From GCA-003244245 sp050700115 (GTDB taxonomy: Bacteria; Actinomycetota; Actinomycetes; Mycobacteriales; Pseudonocardiaceae): a stretch of DNA of 64,000 nucleotides. The stretch lies in NCBI GenBank assembly GCA_050700115.1, contig JBOHGG010000004.1, positions 62,001 to 126,000 of the forward strand, written 5' to 3'. A program made the position numbers and the translations under genes. This document shows positions 7,573 to 16,278 of the stretch, piece after piece (positions within the stretch are counted from its first letter, which is position 1; each line of letters opens with the position of its first letter). Below the pieces are notes generated by a model. It saw nothing but the letters and a program-made list of their open reading frames with translations. It ran no database searches and was not told the origin of the DNA.

Positions 7573-8927
7573 GCGCGTGATGTCGCACATAGGGCGTCGT
7601 ATCGGCCGCAGAACTCGTCATCATTACGGCCCTGCGCAGCTTGTCGAACGGGGCGCAGCTCTACAACGGTTCGCGGAGACGCGACTTGCCTCTCCAGCGC
7701 GGGAAGCACTGCCAAACCCTCGGAAACTGCCTCAGCTGCGTCGCCACGTGCGGCGAGCGTCGCAGCCAACTGGGCGTGAGTGCATGCACGATTACGCGGA
7801 GACAGTCCCGGTTCCTCCAAGCTAGCGCGATAGAGCGCCGACGCCGTGTCCAGGTCACCGAGATACAATCGCCCTTTAGCTTCATGTACAGTGATCTCAC
7901 TCACTGTGACAAACCGAAGCCAGACCGCTTCGCCTTCCACAAGTCCCGTACGGTCTATCTCACGCTTAGCTCGTACGATGGCGGCGTCAAAATTATGGCT
8001 GTCTCCAACCGCTGCGTGCGCGATCGCTTCCCGACCAGCCAATAATGCGTGCAGTCGCGGGGATGCATCATGTCGCGCCAACTCGATAGCGCGAGCACTG
8101 AGCCGGACGGCCTCCCGAGCAAATCCACGGTTACCGCGTTTGCTCGCCATCTGAGTTGATTGCAGAGACATTTTCTCTATCGCCCGCACCGCCAATCCGG
8201 CGTTGCCAGCCTGGTCCGCTAAAAGGAATGCCTCAGAATACAGCTCGCGAGCTCGGGGCTGATCATCTCCGTCGTAGTTGAGCCAGCCAGCACACACTGC
8301 TAGTTCGCCAGCGATGCTCATGAGCTGCCGACCGATTAACTCGTCGTAGTCAGCTTCATCCAACATGTGACGGACCAGGCGATACTGACCCAGGGCAGCG
8401 CCAGCCAGCGCTGCACCACCGACATACTGGTCCTTGGTATACAACTCATCCACCGATGCACGAAGATCTCGGATGTGCACAGAGTCGACCTTCGTCGGTA
8501 TGGCGGCGACGACTCCGGAAAAAGCTATGGTAGCCGCTGTGCCGCACAAAAATCCTCGTCTGTCCATGTCTTCATCATCCTCGGTGTGCGCTGCCCTCTC
8601 AACTGCCGTTTCGAGGCGCTCGAGTGGTAGAACAATGGCGGACCGAGCAGGAGATGGCAGCGGAGCTCCCATCTCGGCAAGAATGCGCAGATAGAAGCTG
8701 CGGGGCCTTTTAATCTGACCCGATTCCCAGCGCCAGACCATTTTCTCGTCCAGCTTGGTTCCTCGCGCTTCCTTCGTCCTGTAGGCCATTGCCTCCACTT
8801 GCTCACAGAACTCTTTTCGCGACCATTTCTGCACCTCCTCCCGCCACCGCCGGAGGCGCTCGCCCCAAGCTCTTGCCGAAGCGCCTCCCTCGGCCGTCGC
8901 TCGACCATGGCTCCCTGGCTGGCTCAT
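7569..8927 (-). CDS. XRE-type helix-turn-helix regulator with TPR-like repeats
   Basis: About 452 residues. The N-terminus has a Cro/CI-like HTH: WGERLRRWREEVQKWSRKEF, EQVEAMAYRTKEARGTKLDE, then KMVWRWESGQIKRPRSFYLR. A short Asp-rich linker (TEDDEDMDRRGFLCGTAATI, resembling an internal Tat/hydrophobic segment) leads into helical repeats of the TPR sort, for example LYLGDLDTASALYRASLEEP and ARGDAAEAVSEGLAVLPALE. Such regulators are common in filamentous actinobacteria, often beside one target gene; here that is the co-translated GNAT gene. The start at 8927 (MSQPGSHGRA) is a best guess because no strong ribosome binding site is visible. Confidence 0.75.
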   Translation of the reverse strand: MSQPGSHGRATAEGGASARAWGERLRRWREEVQKWSRKEFCEQVEAMAYRTKEARGTKLDEKMVWRWESGQIKRPRSFYLRILAEMGAPLPSPARSAIVLPLERLETAVERAAHTEDDEDMDRRGFLCGTAATIAFSGVVAAIPTKVDSVHIRDLRASVDELYTKDQYVGGAALAGAALGQYRLVRHMLDEADYDELIGRQLMSIAGELAVCAGWLNYDGDDQPRARELYSEAFLLADQAGNAGLAVRAIEKMSLQSTQMASKRGNRGFAREAVRLSARAIELARHDASPRLHALLAGREAIAHAAVGDSHNFDAAIVRAKREIDRTGLVEGEAVWLRFVTVSEITVHEAKGRLYLGDLDTASALYRASLEEPGLSPRNRACTHAQLAATLAARGDAAEAVSEGLAVLPALERQVASPRTVVELRPVRQAAQGRNDDEFCGRYDALCATSRA

Positions 8928-9329
8928 GCTCGGGATGTCTCCTTCGCCCTGCCTTTGCCCTGCTGTCGCCTTGATGAGCCCTGTCTTGCCCATCTCGACC
9001 GCTGCTTCGCTTCCCCCATGCCTGAGCCGCTTGACCAGAGGGATCCCCATCGCTTTGCGGGGACTCGGGACGTGAGCGTAGTCCTGGTGGGGCCGGCGTC
9101 TCCAGCCTTCCCGCTCTGGCTTTGCCAAAGGGCAGCACTGAGCGGCGACGGCCCCGCCCGTGACCCCGAAACCGGGCGGGGTCGTCGTCTTCCACGACAG
9201 AACCTGGGAGCATCTGTGGACCAAGCCCCGCGGGATCGTGAGATCCCCCGTCCGAGCCCGGAGTTGGGAGCGGCACTGGCGTTGAGGCAAGCCCACGGCG
9301 GTGGACTAAGCGTGCCCGGTCCGCCGTTG
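8928..9329. other. Gap without a convincing gene
   Basis: This 400-base stretch separates the minus-strand regulator from two small plus-strand genes. It must hold their divergent promoters. Open frames exist on both strands, but they are low-complexity Arg/Pro/Gly-rich translations typical of shadow frames. No clear hairpin or operator stood out. Confidence 0.5.
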
Positions 9330-9476
9330 ATGAGCACAGATGCTGCCGCTACGGCGCTGCGGGACTTCTTTCTCGCCAATGCCGAACGGGGCGATAACGC
9401 CGCCAACGACCAACTCGTAACCGAGTTGGTGTGCCGGATCCGCGCTCAGCGAGCTAACTATAACGGCGGTTGCTGA
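9330..9476 (+). CDS. Small actinobacterial protein, truncated relative of the gene at 39992
   Basis: A 48-residue product (MSTDAAATALRDFFLANAER and then GDNAANDQLVTELVCRIRAQ). It is clearly homologous to the C-terminus of the protein at 39992-40471, which reads ALRDLFLTNADRGDNAANDE with LVAGLVRRIRAQ. The Cys-containing N-terminal part of that relative is missing here, so this copy is short or decayed. Its TGA overlaps the ATG of the next gene (TGATG), which suggests coupling. Function unknown; in both places it lies near XRE-type regulators. Confidence 0.55.
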   Translation: MSTDAAATALRDFFLANAERGDNAANDQLVTELVCRIRAQRANYNGGC

Positions 9477-9880
9477 TGCCGACGACACTGGAGCGCGGGA
9501 TCGACCCAGCGGCATCAACCACACCGATGCCCAGGGTGGGCACGCCGCTGCAGCTGTCACCCCGGACCGTGGCCTGGCTGGCCGACCATCCCCACGCTCG
9601 CGAACTGGTCCGCTCAGTGTGGGACGAGCTTGCCAGGCTAGAGCGGGCCGGGCAGCACCCCGGCACTATCGACGCACTGCGAGTCGTCCTGGTACACCAC
9701 CAGCCCCCCACCGCCGCGGGTCGATGCCGCACCTGCCGCCGCTTCACCTGCCGCCACCTGTGGCGCCGCCCACCCTTCCCCTGCATCGTGTGGCACCAGA
9801 TCCACGGCGAGCTGCTCGGGGCCTTCGCCGGTCGCGGACACCACCGCAGCCAACGATCACCACTTGCCGAGAGACTCTAA
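9476..9880 (+). CDS. Hypothetical protein with Cys/His-rich putative metal site
   Basis: A 134-residue protein (MPTTLERGIDPAASTTPMPR). A helical middle (RTVAWLADHPHARELVRSVW) is followed by GRCRTCRRFTCRHLWRRPPF and PCIVWHQIHGELLGAF. The CxxC, later Cys and His residues could form a zinc knuckle. Related Cys motifs (CKHCGWTW, RRRPPC) occur in the remnant at 39050-39397. I do not recognise a function; small proteins like this accompany XRE regulators in filamentous actinobacteria. Its stop overlaps the convergent lasso protease gene by four bases. Confidence 0.6.
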   Translation: MPTTLERGIDPAASTTPMPRVGTPLQLSPRTVAWLADHPHARELVRSVWDELARLERAGQHPGTIDALRVVLVHHQPPTAAGRCRTCRRFTCRHLWRRPPFPCIVWHQIHGELLGAFAGRGHHRSQRSPLAERL

Positions 9881-10302
9881 TGAGCGTTCCGTGCGGGGGG
9901 AATGATGATGAGTGGGTGGTAGTAGCCGGGGGCTTGTGGCTCACCGACCGGTTGGCCGTCGGCTTCCACCCAGGCGTGGGCGACGAAGGGGGCGGTGCGC
10001 ACGCCGGTGCACCACGTGGGCCAGACACCGCGGATGCGGCACAGCAGGGTGGTGGCCAGGGAGCGCTGCAGGCAGTACCGGCCGCCGTAGAGCACGCTGA
10101 CCGCCAGGACTGCGTCCTGAGCGCCTTTGACCTGGCAGTAGGTGGCCGGTGCAGCGCGGCGGCGCAGGAAGGTGAGCACGGCGCGGATGCGTCGTGGTGG
10201 CAGGTGGGCGAGCACGCGGGCGACGCCGACGGCCAACAGGGCAGCAGGCCGTTGCTGAAGGGGAAGCCTCCCGCCGCGTTCGACGGTCTGCGGTTGGGTC
10301 AT
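9877..10302 (-). CDS. lasB2: Lasso peptide leader peptidase (B2, transglutaminase-like)
   Basis: A 141-residue protein of the transglutaminase-like B2 family that removes the leader from lasso precursors in the cytosol. YGGRYCLQRSLATTLLCRIR carries the catalytic cysteine in the YCL-x-R/Q-S context, and TAPFVAHAWVEADGQPVGEP carries the HAW-VE histidine motif. LRRRAAPATYCQVKGAQDAV is the preceding helix with a conserved arginine-type segment. ATGA overlaps with the upstream RRE gene show one transcription and translation unit with precursor, cyclase and RRE. No ABC transporter gene follows: the stop meets a convergent gene. Confidence 0.9.
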   Translation of the reverse strand: MTQPQTVERGGRLPLQQRPAALLAVGVARVLAHLPPRRIRAVLTFLRRRAAPATYCQVKGAQDAVLAVSVLYGGRYCLQRSLATTLLCRIRGVWPTWCTGVRTAPFVAHAWVEADGQPVGEPQAPGYYHPLIIIPPARNAH

Positions 10303-10565
10303 GGCCGCCCCTTGGCTATGAGTCCGGCGGTGTGCAGGCGCTCCAAGAGCGCGGCCACGTCGGCGGCCGCCTGCGCGGCGCTCACCGCATGCCGGTCCGC
10401 CAGAGTCTGGGCGACCTGGCGGGGGGCAGCGCCGTCGAGCAGCAGCCGAAGGACGACTGCGCCGGTGGGGTTGAGCTGCCAGTAGCGGCCGACGCGCTCG
10501 TCAAGCAAGACCATGCCGTCATCGGTGGCTGCGGTGGACACGTCAGCCCGCAACTGCACGGTCAT
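10299..10565 (-). CDS. lasB1: Lasso peptide RRE protein (B1, PqqD-like)
   Basis: An 88-residue PqqD-like RiPP recognition element that binds the leader peptide and delivers it to protease and cyclase. It reads MTVQLRADVSTAATDDGMVL, LDERVGRYWQLNPTGAVVLR, then LLLDGAAPRQVAQTLADRHA. The LD...G-x-YW-x-LN-x-TG block is the PqqD/B1 hallmark. The ATG at 10565 overlaps the cyclase stop as ATGA and is preferred over an in-frame ATG at 10619 that would lie inside the cyclase gene. Its own stop overlaps the protease start in the same way. Confidence 0.9.
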   Translation of the reverse strand: MTVQLRADVSTAATDDGMVLLDERVGRYWQLNPTGAVVLRLLLDGAAPRQVAQTLADRHAVSAAQAAADVAALLERLHTAGLIAKGRP

Positions 10566-12415
10566 GGCGACGCTCCCATCGCAGTCGCTGGAGATGCTGG
10601 GATCAAGCTGCGCAGCCATGCTTCGCAGGCCAGGGTCCGGTCGAGCGCGAGCATCGGCAGGGTGTACGGGTACAAGCCTAGGCAGATCTTCCGTAGCGCG
10701 TCGGCGTCGACCAGGCCGAGCCGGGCCAGTACCGGATCATCGAGCAGGTCGGCGAGATGGGCCCGAGCCCGCCGCAGCCCAGTGTGCCCGTCGGCGCTGA
10801 AGTTGCCCTTGGTGGTGCGTTGTAGGACCGCGGCGGGCACCAGGTCGCGCATCGCCTCGACGATCAGCGGCTTGAACCGCCACGGTGTGGTGCGCTCGTG
10901 CAGGCGAACGGCCAGGCAGGCTTCGACCACCCGGTTATCGAGGAAGGGGGCAGCTAGGGGTAGCCCGGCCCGGGCATGGACTCCGGCGATGTGACGGGTG
11001 AGGTAGCCGACGCCGCGGAGGTGCTCCAGGGTGGCGTGCTGGCCGCGGGTGGGGGCCAGCGGCTGCGCGTTGGTCGCTGCGTCGTGGAGCAGGCTTCGGG
11101 CGGCGTCAGCGGCTCGTGGGGTGGCCCAGGGCGGGAGTCGCAAGGCCGGGCCCCAGCCGAGGTTGGGCATCCCGCGGGCCGGTGGCGCAGCGGTGAGGTC
11201 GTCGATGGTGGCGGTCAGCCATTGCCGGTAGGTGCGGCGATCGGCCAGCCCGCGCAGCGTGGCCGCCAGCGGCCAGCCGCTCACCGCGCGGCGGCCGCGC
11301 AGATGGCTGGCCGCGATGCGGGGATGCGTCACGGCAGTGGTGTGCAGATAGGCGGTGGGAGCTTGCAGCACTTGATCGCCGCCCATCCCGCTGAGGTGCA
11401 GCCGGCTACCACGCTCGACGAGCTGGCGGGCAACAAGAGTGGCGGAAGAATGGTCTCGCACAATGATGTGCGGCTCGTCGGCTCCCGCACCGCCATCACC
11501 GACATTGTCATACATCAGGGGCAACCCCTGCATACCGAGCACGAGGTGCTCGGTGGCGTTCAGCTGGTCAGCGGCGAGCTGCGCCCAGCGCGCGTCGTCA
11601 TGGCCCGAGTCGGCCGAGACCAAGGTCACCGCGATCACTTGACTGCTGCCACGCGCGGCGAGGAAACAGATCGGGGTCGAGTCCAGGCCGCCGGACAGGT
11701 CGCAGCTGACCGTCCCGCCCGCCCGGGTGCGGGCCTCGACCGCCGTAACCAGTGCCTGCGCCACCAGGGGTGCGGCCTCAACCAGCGGCGCGACCGACTC
11801 CGGCGGCCACCACCACTGCACGACCCGAGCCGGCCGGCCGGAGTCGGTGAGCAGGTAGCAGTCGTCGGCAAGCACCCGCATGCCTTGCCACGGGCACCCG
11901 TCGGCCACCGGGTGGGGCAGGTAGGGGTAGACGAGGCGCGCCGCCAGCCATTGCTCGTCGACGGTGGCTGCGGCGAGACCGGCCAGGACATCCGCCCGGT
12001 CCGCGGCCACCGTCACCTTCCCCAGCTGGGTGTAGAACACCCGCCGCAGCCCGGACACGCTGCCCTGCACCCGGACTTGGCCGTCAATGGCGGCCACCAG
12101 GTGGAAACTGCCGGACAGCCCGGCACCCAGCCGATCCAGGTCAGCCGCCGTCCGCACCCGGGCGGCCATGGCCGACAGTCCAGTGGCGGTGACCGGACAG
12201 CACCCGATCACCGCCACCTGCACCCGTCCGGCCTGGGCCGCTACCAGCTCTTCGCCAGCCCAACGGCCCATCAGCCACGGCCGTCCGGAGGGATGCCGCA
12301 GCGTCTGTGGCGCGGGTGGGCCCAAAGCAGCGGCGACGCCACGTGCGGCGTCGCAGTCAGGAAGGACCACAAACCATGGCTGGCCACGGTCAGGTGAACC
12401 AAGGGAGGAGCGCAC
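10562..12415 (-). CDS. lasC: Lasso cyclase (C, asparagine synthetase-like)
   Basis: A 617-residue ATP-dependent macrolactam synthetase that activates a ring Asp/Glu side chain as an acyl-AMP and closes it on the core N-terminus. GTVSCDLSGGLDSTPICFLA carries the PP-loop SGGLDS, and LHLSGMGGDQVLQAP is the second asparagine-synthetase motif (GGDQ). PLAAPFLDNRVVEACLAV and TTKGNFSADGHTGLRRARAH are C-terminal landmarks of lasso C proteins. The N-terminal glutaminase-like half lacks the catalytic Cys2, as expected for lasso cyclases. The start is GTG at 12415, seven bases downstream of the precursor stop. Confidence 0.93.
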   Translation of the reverse strand: MRSSLGSPDRGQPWFVVLPDCDAARGVAAALGPPAPQTLRHPSGRPWLMGRWAGEELVAAQAGRVQVAVIGCCPVTATGLSAMAARVRTAADLDRLGAGLSGSFHLVAAIDGQVRVQGSVSGLRRVFYTQLGKVTVAADRADVLAGLAAATVDEQWLAARLVYPYLPHPVADGCPWQGMRVLADDCYLLTDSGRPARVVQWWWPPESVAPLVEAAPLVAQALVTAVEARTRAGGTVSCDLSGGLDSTPICFLAARGSSQVIAVTLVSADSGHDDARWAQLAADQLNATEHLVLGMQGLPLMYDNVGDGGAGADEPHIIVRDHSSATLVARQLVERGSRLHLSGMGGDQVLQAPTAYLHTTAVTHPRIAASHLRGRRAVSGWPLAATLRGLADRRTYRQWLTATIDDLTAAPPARGMPNLGWGPALRLPPWATPRAADAARSLLHDAATNAQPLAPTRGQHATLEHLRGVGYLTRHIAGVHARAGLPLAAPFLDNRVVEACLAVRLHERTTPWRFKPLIVEAMRDLVPAAVLQRTTKGNFSADGHTGLRRARAHLADLLDDPVLARLGLVDADALRKICLGLYPYTLPMLALDRTLACEAWLRSLIPASPATAMGASP

Positions 12416-12421
12416 GACACG

Positions 12422-12577
12422 CTAGTTCGGGAAATGCCCGTACCGGTCTGGATCTGAGCCGTCGGGATCCATGCGGGTCAGCGCGGTGAACCCACCGATC
12501 TCGTCGAGCATCGGAGGCTCGTACACTTCTGGGCGTTCTGCGTGAATCTCGGTGTCACGTTCTGCGCGAATATCCAT
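12422..12577 (-). CDS. lasA: Lasso peptide precursor (A)
   Basis: A 51-residue peptide. The leader contains VYEPPMLDEIGGFTALTR, giving the YxxPxL motif with Tyr at -17, Pro at -14, Leu at -12 and Thr at -2 from the predicted cleavage. These spacings agree with leaders of characterised actinobacterial lasso precursors. Cleavage after the Arg that follows this Thr gives a 16-residue core, MDPDGSDPDRYGHFPN, starting with Met. Asp7 or Asp9 could close a 7- or 9-residue ring; Tyr11, His13 and Phe14 are possible steric plugs. GAAGGTG precedes the ATG. It lies 32 bases below the stop of the STAND-WD40 gene and 6 bases above the cyclase. Confidence 0.88.
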   Translation of the reverse strand: MDIRAERDTEIHAERPEVYEPPMLDEIGGFTALTRMDPDGSDPDRYGHFPN

Positions 12578-12609
12578 GTTGCACCTTCAACCTTTCGAAC
12601 TCCATGCCG

Positions 12610-15600
12610 TCAATGAGGGACCTCAGGATTATTCTCTGCCCATTCCACTGCTTCCCGGATTACCCGGTCAGGATCGGTGCACGCCGGACAACTGAACTGG
12701 GCAACGGTCGTGTCATCACTCGCGGAGATCAGGCGGGATCGGTCACCAGGCAGGAATACAACCTTATTAACGGGGGCGCCGTGGTGACGGTGGAGCATGA
12801 CCATCACGCCGGAGTGCACATCCCAGACCTCGACCAGCCCTCCGGCCGTACCCACGGCGAGCAGCCCGCCGTCCCCGCTGAAAGACGGGCTGCCGGACAG
12901 GTGACCGTGAGCGACCAGATTGTGGACGAGCTTGCCGTCGTGGGTCCAGATGTTCACCGTGCCATCCCCGACTGTGCTGACGAGGTGCTCGCCGGAAGGG
13001 GCGAAGTCCACGCTGGTCGCGTTCTGATGGCCGAGCAGTATGGGTGGCTCGGCGCTGTCCAGTTGCCAGAGGCGGACCCCGCGGCTGTCAGTCGCGGCGA
13101 GCAGCTGGCCAGTAGGGTCGAACGCCAGGCTGTAGGCGGGCTGTCCGGTGCCGGGGAAGTCCCGGTCGGTGCGCAGCGCCCCGGTCATGGCATCCCACAG
13201 GTGGATGGCGCCGCGGGTGTCCCCGGCTGCCACTGTCTTGCCATCGGGGCTGATGGCCAGGCTGACCAGGTACTCGAATGTCGGCAGCGGAGGTTTCGCG
13301 TACGTCGTGAGACGCTCGGGTGTGCCGTCGCCGCCCCAACGCCACAGCGCCGGGACCCTATCGGACTGCGCAAGGGTGAGGATGCGACGCGGTTCGGTCG
13401 GGTCGAAGAGCACGACCCGCAGCGGAGCGCCGGCGGACACGGTGGCCACCGGCGGTTTCGACAGGTCGTGCGGATCGATGATGAAGGCGTGACCATCTTG
13501 GCTCGCCGTCGCCAGCCAAGACCCGTCGCGGCTCAGGTCCATGCCGACAACCCAATTCTTGTGCTGTTCGAAGCGCGGCACCGGGGGTAGCTCCCAAAGC
13601 CGAACCGCGCCATCAATGCCAAGAGACAACACTACGTTGCCATCCCGCAGGTAGCTCACCTGAGTGACCTTTCCGCGGTTGGCGAGAAGTTCATAGGTGG
13701 GGGCGGGTGGGGACTGCCGATTCCCCGGGAACCAGACCAGGACACGACCGTCGGCGCCGACTGTGGTAATCCACTTGCCATCGGGATTAGTGGCCACATG
13801 CGTGACGACGTCCGCCTGTGGGGGCAGCTTTCCCAGCAATGATCCGTCGACGAGGTTGTAGGTCAGTACCTCCTTGTCCAGCGCGATCATGACGGTCTGA
13901 GCGTGCTCGTTGACGACCACCTGCTGAACCTCGTTGAAGTCGTTGACCGGGTACCGAATGGGATCTCGCCCAGCTTGCCAGTCCCACACGACGATCGAGG
14001 GCTTTGCGCCTACTGACAGACCGACAACGGACAAGCTGACGACGGACTGCGCGTAACGTCTGAGCGAATATGCGGCGGGGTTCAGTGCGGACGACTCCGC
14101 GATCTTAGTGCCGGTTCGCGCGTCCCACACTCGCAGCTTCCGGTCCTTTCCGGAGGTCACAATGTGCTGCGCGTCGGCCAGGGGCAAGGCGTCGTAAACG
14201 TCACCTGGGAAGCTCGCGACCTGCTTTCCAGTGTCGGGACTGTATGTTGCGGCGAGCCCGGACCCGGAGACGACGAGGACGAGATCGTTGGTGGCGGATC
14301 CGATCCAGGTGACGGTGCGCGGTGAGCCTCTTTCGCTCTCGATATCGATATGCCGTCCGGTCGTGGTATCGATCACTGCCACCATGCCCTGGTCGGTGCC
14401 GAGCGCGACGCGGGACGCGTCAGGGTTGACGGCCGCCGCCCACTCCCCAGGGGTGACGGTGCCGCGCAGGCCAGCAGCCTTTACCTCGCGTACCACGGCG
14501 CCGTTGTCACCGATGACCCGGATACTGCCGTGGGCGTCGTAGACGACGACGTGCCGGAAGTCCGGTGTGCTCTTCATGCCGATCATCATCGGGTTCGGCC
14601 CAGCGACCACCTGACTGCGCGGGCTCGACGCCGCGGTCAGCACCGCCGAGCGGCTCTGCTCGTTGTCGTTGACCTGGTAGGCATCGACCGCGCGGCGCAG
14701 ACTCTGCACGGGGTTGTAGCCAAGGGCGTTTGCCGCCTGCGCCAGATACGTCTGTTGGAGCGCATCGCGGCTGCTCCGATAGGCGAAAACGCCGAGCACA
14801 CTGACAATGAGCAGCATCACAGCCAAACCCGCCACGAGCCGCTGGCGCAGCTTGCGGCGGGCGGCCTGCGCCGCTGTTCGGGCTTCCTCCTGTGCGGCAC
14901 TGAGCTGGCGTAACGCCTCGGCCTGCTGCCATTTCTCCACATAGCGACGGCGCCAGTCGAGCACCGCGGCGCCCATGACATCGTGGAAGATCTCGTAGCG
15001 GGGCGGTCCCGCCGCCCCGACAGCCGGGGGCACCGGGCGCAGGATGCGTTGCGGCCCGGAGCTCAGCGCCTCGAGGAGATCCCGCACTGCACTCACCGGC
15101 TGCCCCGACCATTCGGCAAGGTCCTCGACGGACAGCGCGATCTTCGCCCCCGATGCCGTGATCAGATGGTGAAACACAGCGGCGGCGACATCGACCTGCG
15201 CGGGCAAGAGGCCGGCCATGACGTTGTCGAGGTGGGTCTGGACTATCGTCTGGGCTCCGCCCAGGTCATCCAGCGTGCTGCGCCGAAGTGATGACGATCC
15301 GGTGGCACGCTCGGAGTTCCACAGGCGGGTCAGCACGAGTTGCAGGTAGGGCGTCTCAATGTCCCCGCGATCGTCTGATGCGGGCGCGGCGAAACCGTCG
15401 GGTGCCGTCCCCTCCGGCGCCACCCGCACGTGACCGGTGCGGACCTGACCCAGGAGGGTCTCGATGACGCCGAGTCCGATGGACATCCTTCGGTCGGGTG
15501 GCACGACCCGGTTGTAGTGATCGAGGGGGCCCTCGATGGCGGCTCGGGCTGCATCGCGGCTCAGGTGCGCCAGCCGGAGATAGTTGTCGAAAAGGTGCGG

Positions 15601-16278
15601 CACCCGGCCCTTGAAACGATCAAGTCCGGCAAGTGCATCCTCGCGGATGGCCAGCAGCACATGCACCGGCAAGTCTCGGGCGCTCAGGATCCTGCCGAGC
15701 TCGACGGTCAATCCTTCCTCACCACGATCTATGGGGTGGTAGAGGAAGTACTCCTCGAACTGGTCAAGGATCAGGTAGATCGTCGAGACCCTCGACTGGC
15801 GTAGTATCTCGCGAAGCCAGGGGACGCTGAGTGTGGGTGCACTGGCGTCCACTAGGTCTTCCACTGGGTCGGCGCCAGTCACTTGTGACACCGCATCGCT
15901 GACCGCCACCGCGATGCTCTCGAGTGGCGCATCACGCCAACTGCTCACATACACCACTGCCGCACCGGGGACGCCCAAGTCGGCATAGGAGTCGTCATCG
16001 ATGTGGTGCAGTGCAGGCAGCACACCTGCGCGCAGCACTGAGGTTTTGCCGACCCCGCTTGGGGCGTACAGCAGGGTCAGCCGCGAGGCGGTGAGGTTGG
16101 CGACGATGAGGTCGGTGTCGCGCTCCCGGCCGAAGAAATACGCCGCATCGTTCTCGTTGAAGGGCACCAGCCCGACGTACGGGCACTCGGGCACGATTTG
16201 ATGCGGCCCGGTTCGATCGGGCCCGGCTGGATCGGGCGTGTCCCGTGACGGGGCGGGAGGTCCCGTCACGGTGGTCAC
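12610..16278 (-). CDS. STAND NTPase (nSTAND1-like) with membrane helix and WD40-type propeller
   Basis: A 1222-residue protein. CPYVGLVPFNENDAAYFFGR (32-51) is the nSTAND1 entry motif. Walker A is APSGVGKTS (72-80) and Walker B is IYLILDQFEEYF (167-178). A winged-helix region with YEIFHDVMGAAVLDWRR follows near 429, then a coiled coil (about 447-478) and one membrane helix LVAGLAVMLLIVSVLGVFAY (481-500). The rest (about 540-1190) is WD40-like, with many blades of the type VWDARTG, LWDAMTGAL and VNIWTHDGKLV. The product is probably a membrane-tethered sensor in which the propeller recognises a ligand and the NTPase oligomerises. Its ATG overlaps the stop of the SIR2 gene as ATGA, so the pair is co-translated: a plausible SIR2 effector plus STAND sensor defence module. 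Confidence 0.85.
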   Translation of the reverse strand: MTTVTGPPAPSRDTPDPAGPDRTGPHQIVPECPYVGLVPFNENDAAYFFGRERDTDLIVANLTASRLTLLYAPSGVGKTSVLRAGVLPALHHIDDDSYADLGVPGAAVVYVSSWRDAPLESIAVAVSDAVSQVTGADPVEDLVDASAPTLSVPWLREILRQSRVSTIYLILDQFEEYFLYHPIDRGEEGLTVELGRILSARDLPVHVLLAIREDALAGLDRFKGRVPHLFDNYLRLAHLSRDAARAAIEGPLDHYNRVVPPDRRMSIGLGVIETLLGQVRTGHVRVAPEGTAPDGFAAPASDDRGDIETPYLQLVLTRLWNSERATGSSSLRRSTLDDLGGAQTIVQTHLDNVMAGLLPAQVDVAAAVFHHLITASGAKIALSVEDLAEWSGQPVSAVRDLLEALSSGPQRILRPVPPAVGAAGPPRYEIFHDVMGAAVLDWRRRYVEKWQQAEALRQLSAAQEEARTAAQAARRKLRQRLVAGLAVMLLIVSVLGVFAYRSSRDALQQTYLAQAANALGYNPVQSLRRAVDAYQVNDNEQSRSAVLTAASSPRSQVVAGPNPMMIGMKSTPDFRHVVVYDAHGSIRVIGDNGAVVREVKAAGLRGTVTPGEWAAAVNPDASRVALGTDQGMVAVIDTTTGRHIDIESERGSPRTVTWIGSATNDLVLVVSGSGLAATYSPDTGKQVASFPGDVYDALPLADAQHIVTSGKDRKLRVWDARTGTKIAESSALNPAAYSLRRYAQSVVSLSVVGLSVGAKPSIVVWDWQAGRDPIRYPVNDFNEVQQVVVNEHAQTVMIALDKEVLTYNLVDGSLLGKLPPQADVVTHVATNPDGKWITTVGADGRVLVWFPGNRQSPPAPTYELLANRGKVTQVSYLRDGNVVLSLGIDGAVRLWELPPVPRFEQHKNWVVGMDLSRDGSWLATASQDGHAFIIDPHDLSKPPVATVSAGAPLRVVLFDPTEPRRILTLAQSDRVPALWRWGGDGTPERLTTYAKPPLPTFEYLVSLAISPDGKTVAAGDTRGAIHLWDAMTGALRTDRDFPGTGQPAYSLAFDPTGQLLAATDSRGVRLWQLDSAEPPILLGHQNATSVDFAPSGEHLVSTVGDGTVNIWTHDGKLVHNLVAHGHLSGSPSFSGDGGLLAVGTAGGLVEVWDVHSGVMVMLHRHHGAPVNKVVFLPGDRSRLISASDDTTVAQFSCPACTDPDRVIREAVEWAENNPEVPH

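Noticed and set aside
10976..12397. Long plus-strand frame (473 codons) opposite the lasso cyclase
   Set aside because: It is a GC-driven antisense shadow: rich in Gly, Arg, Pro and Gln, without a domain, and fully covered by the cyclase gene.
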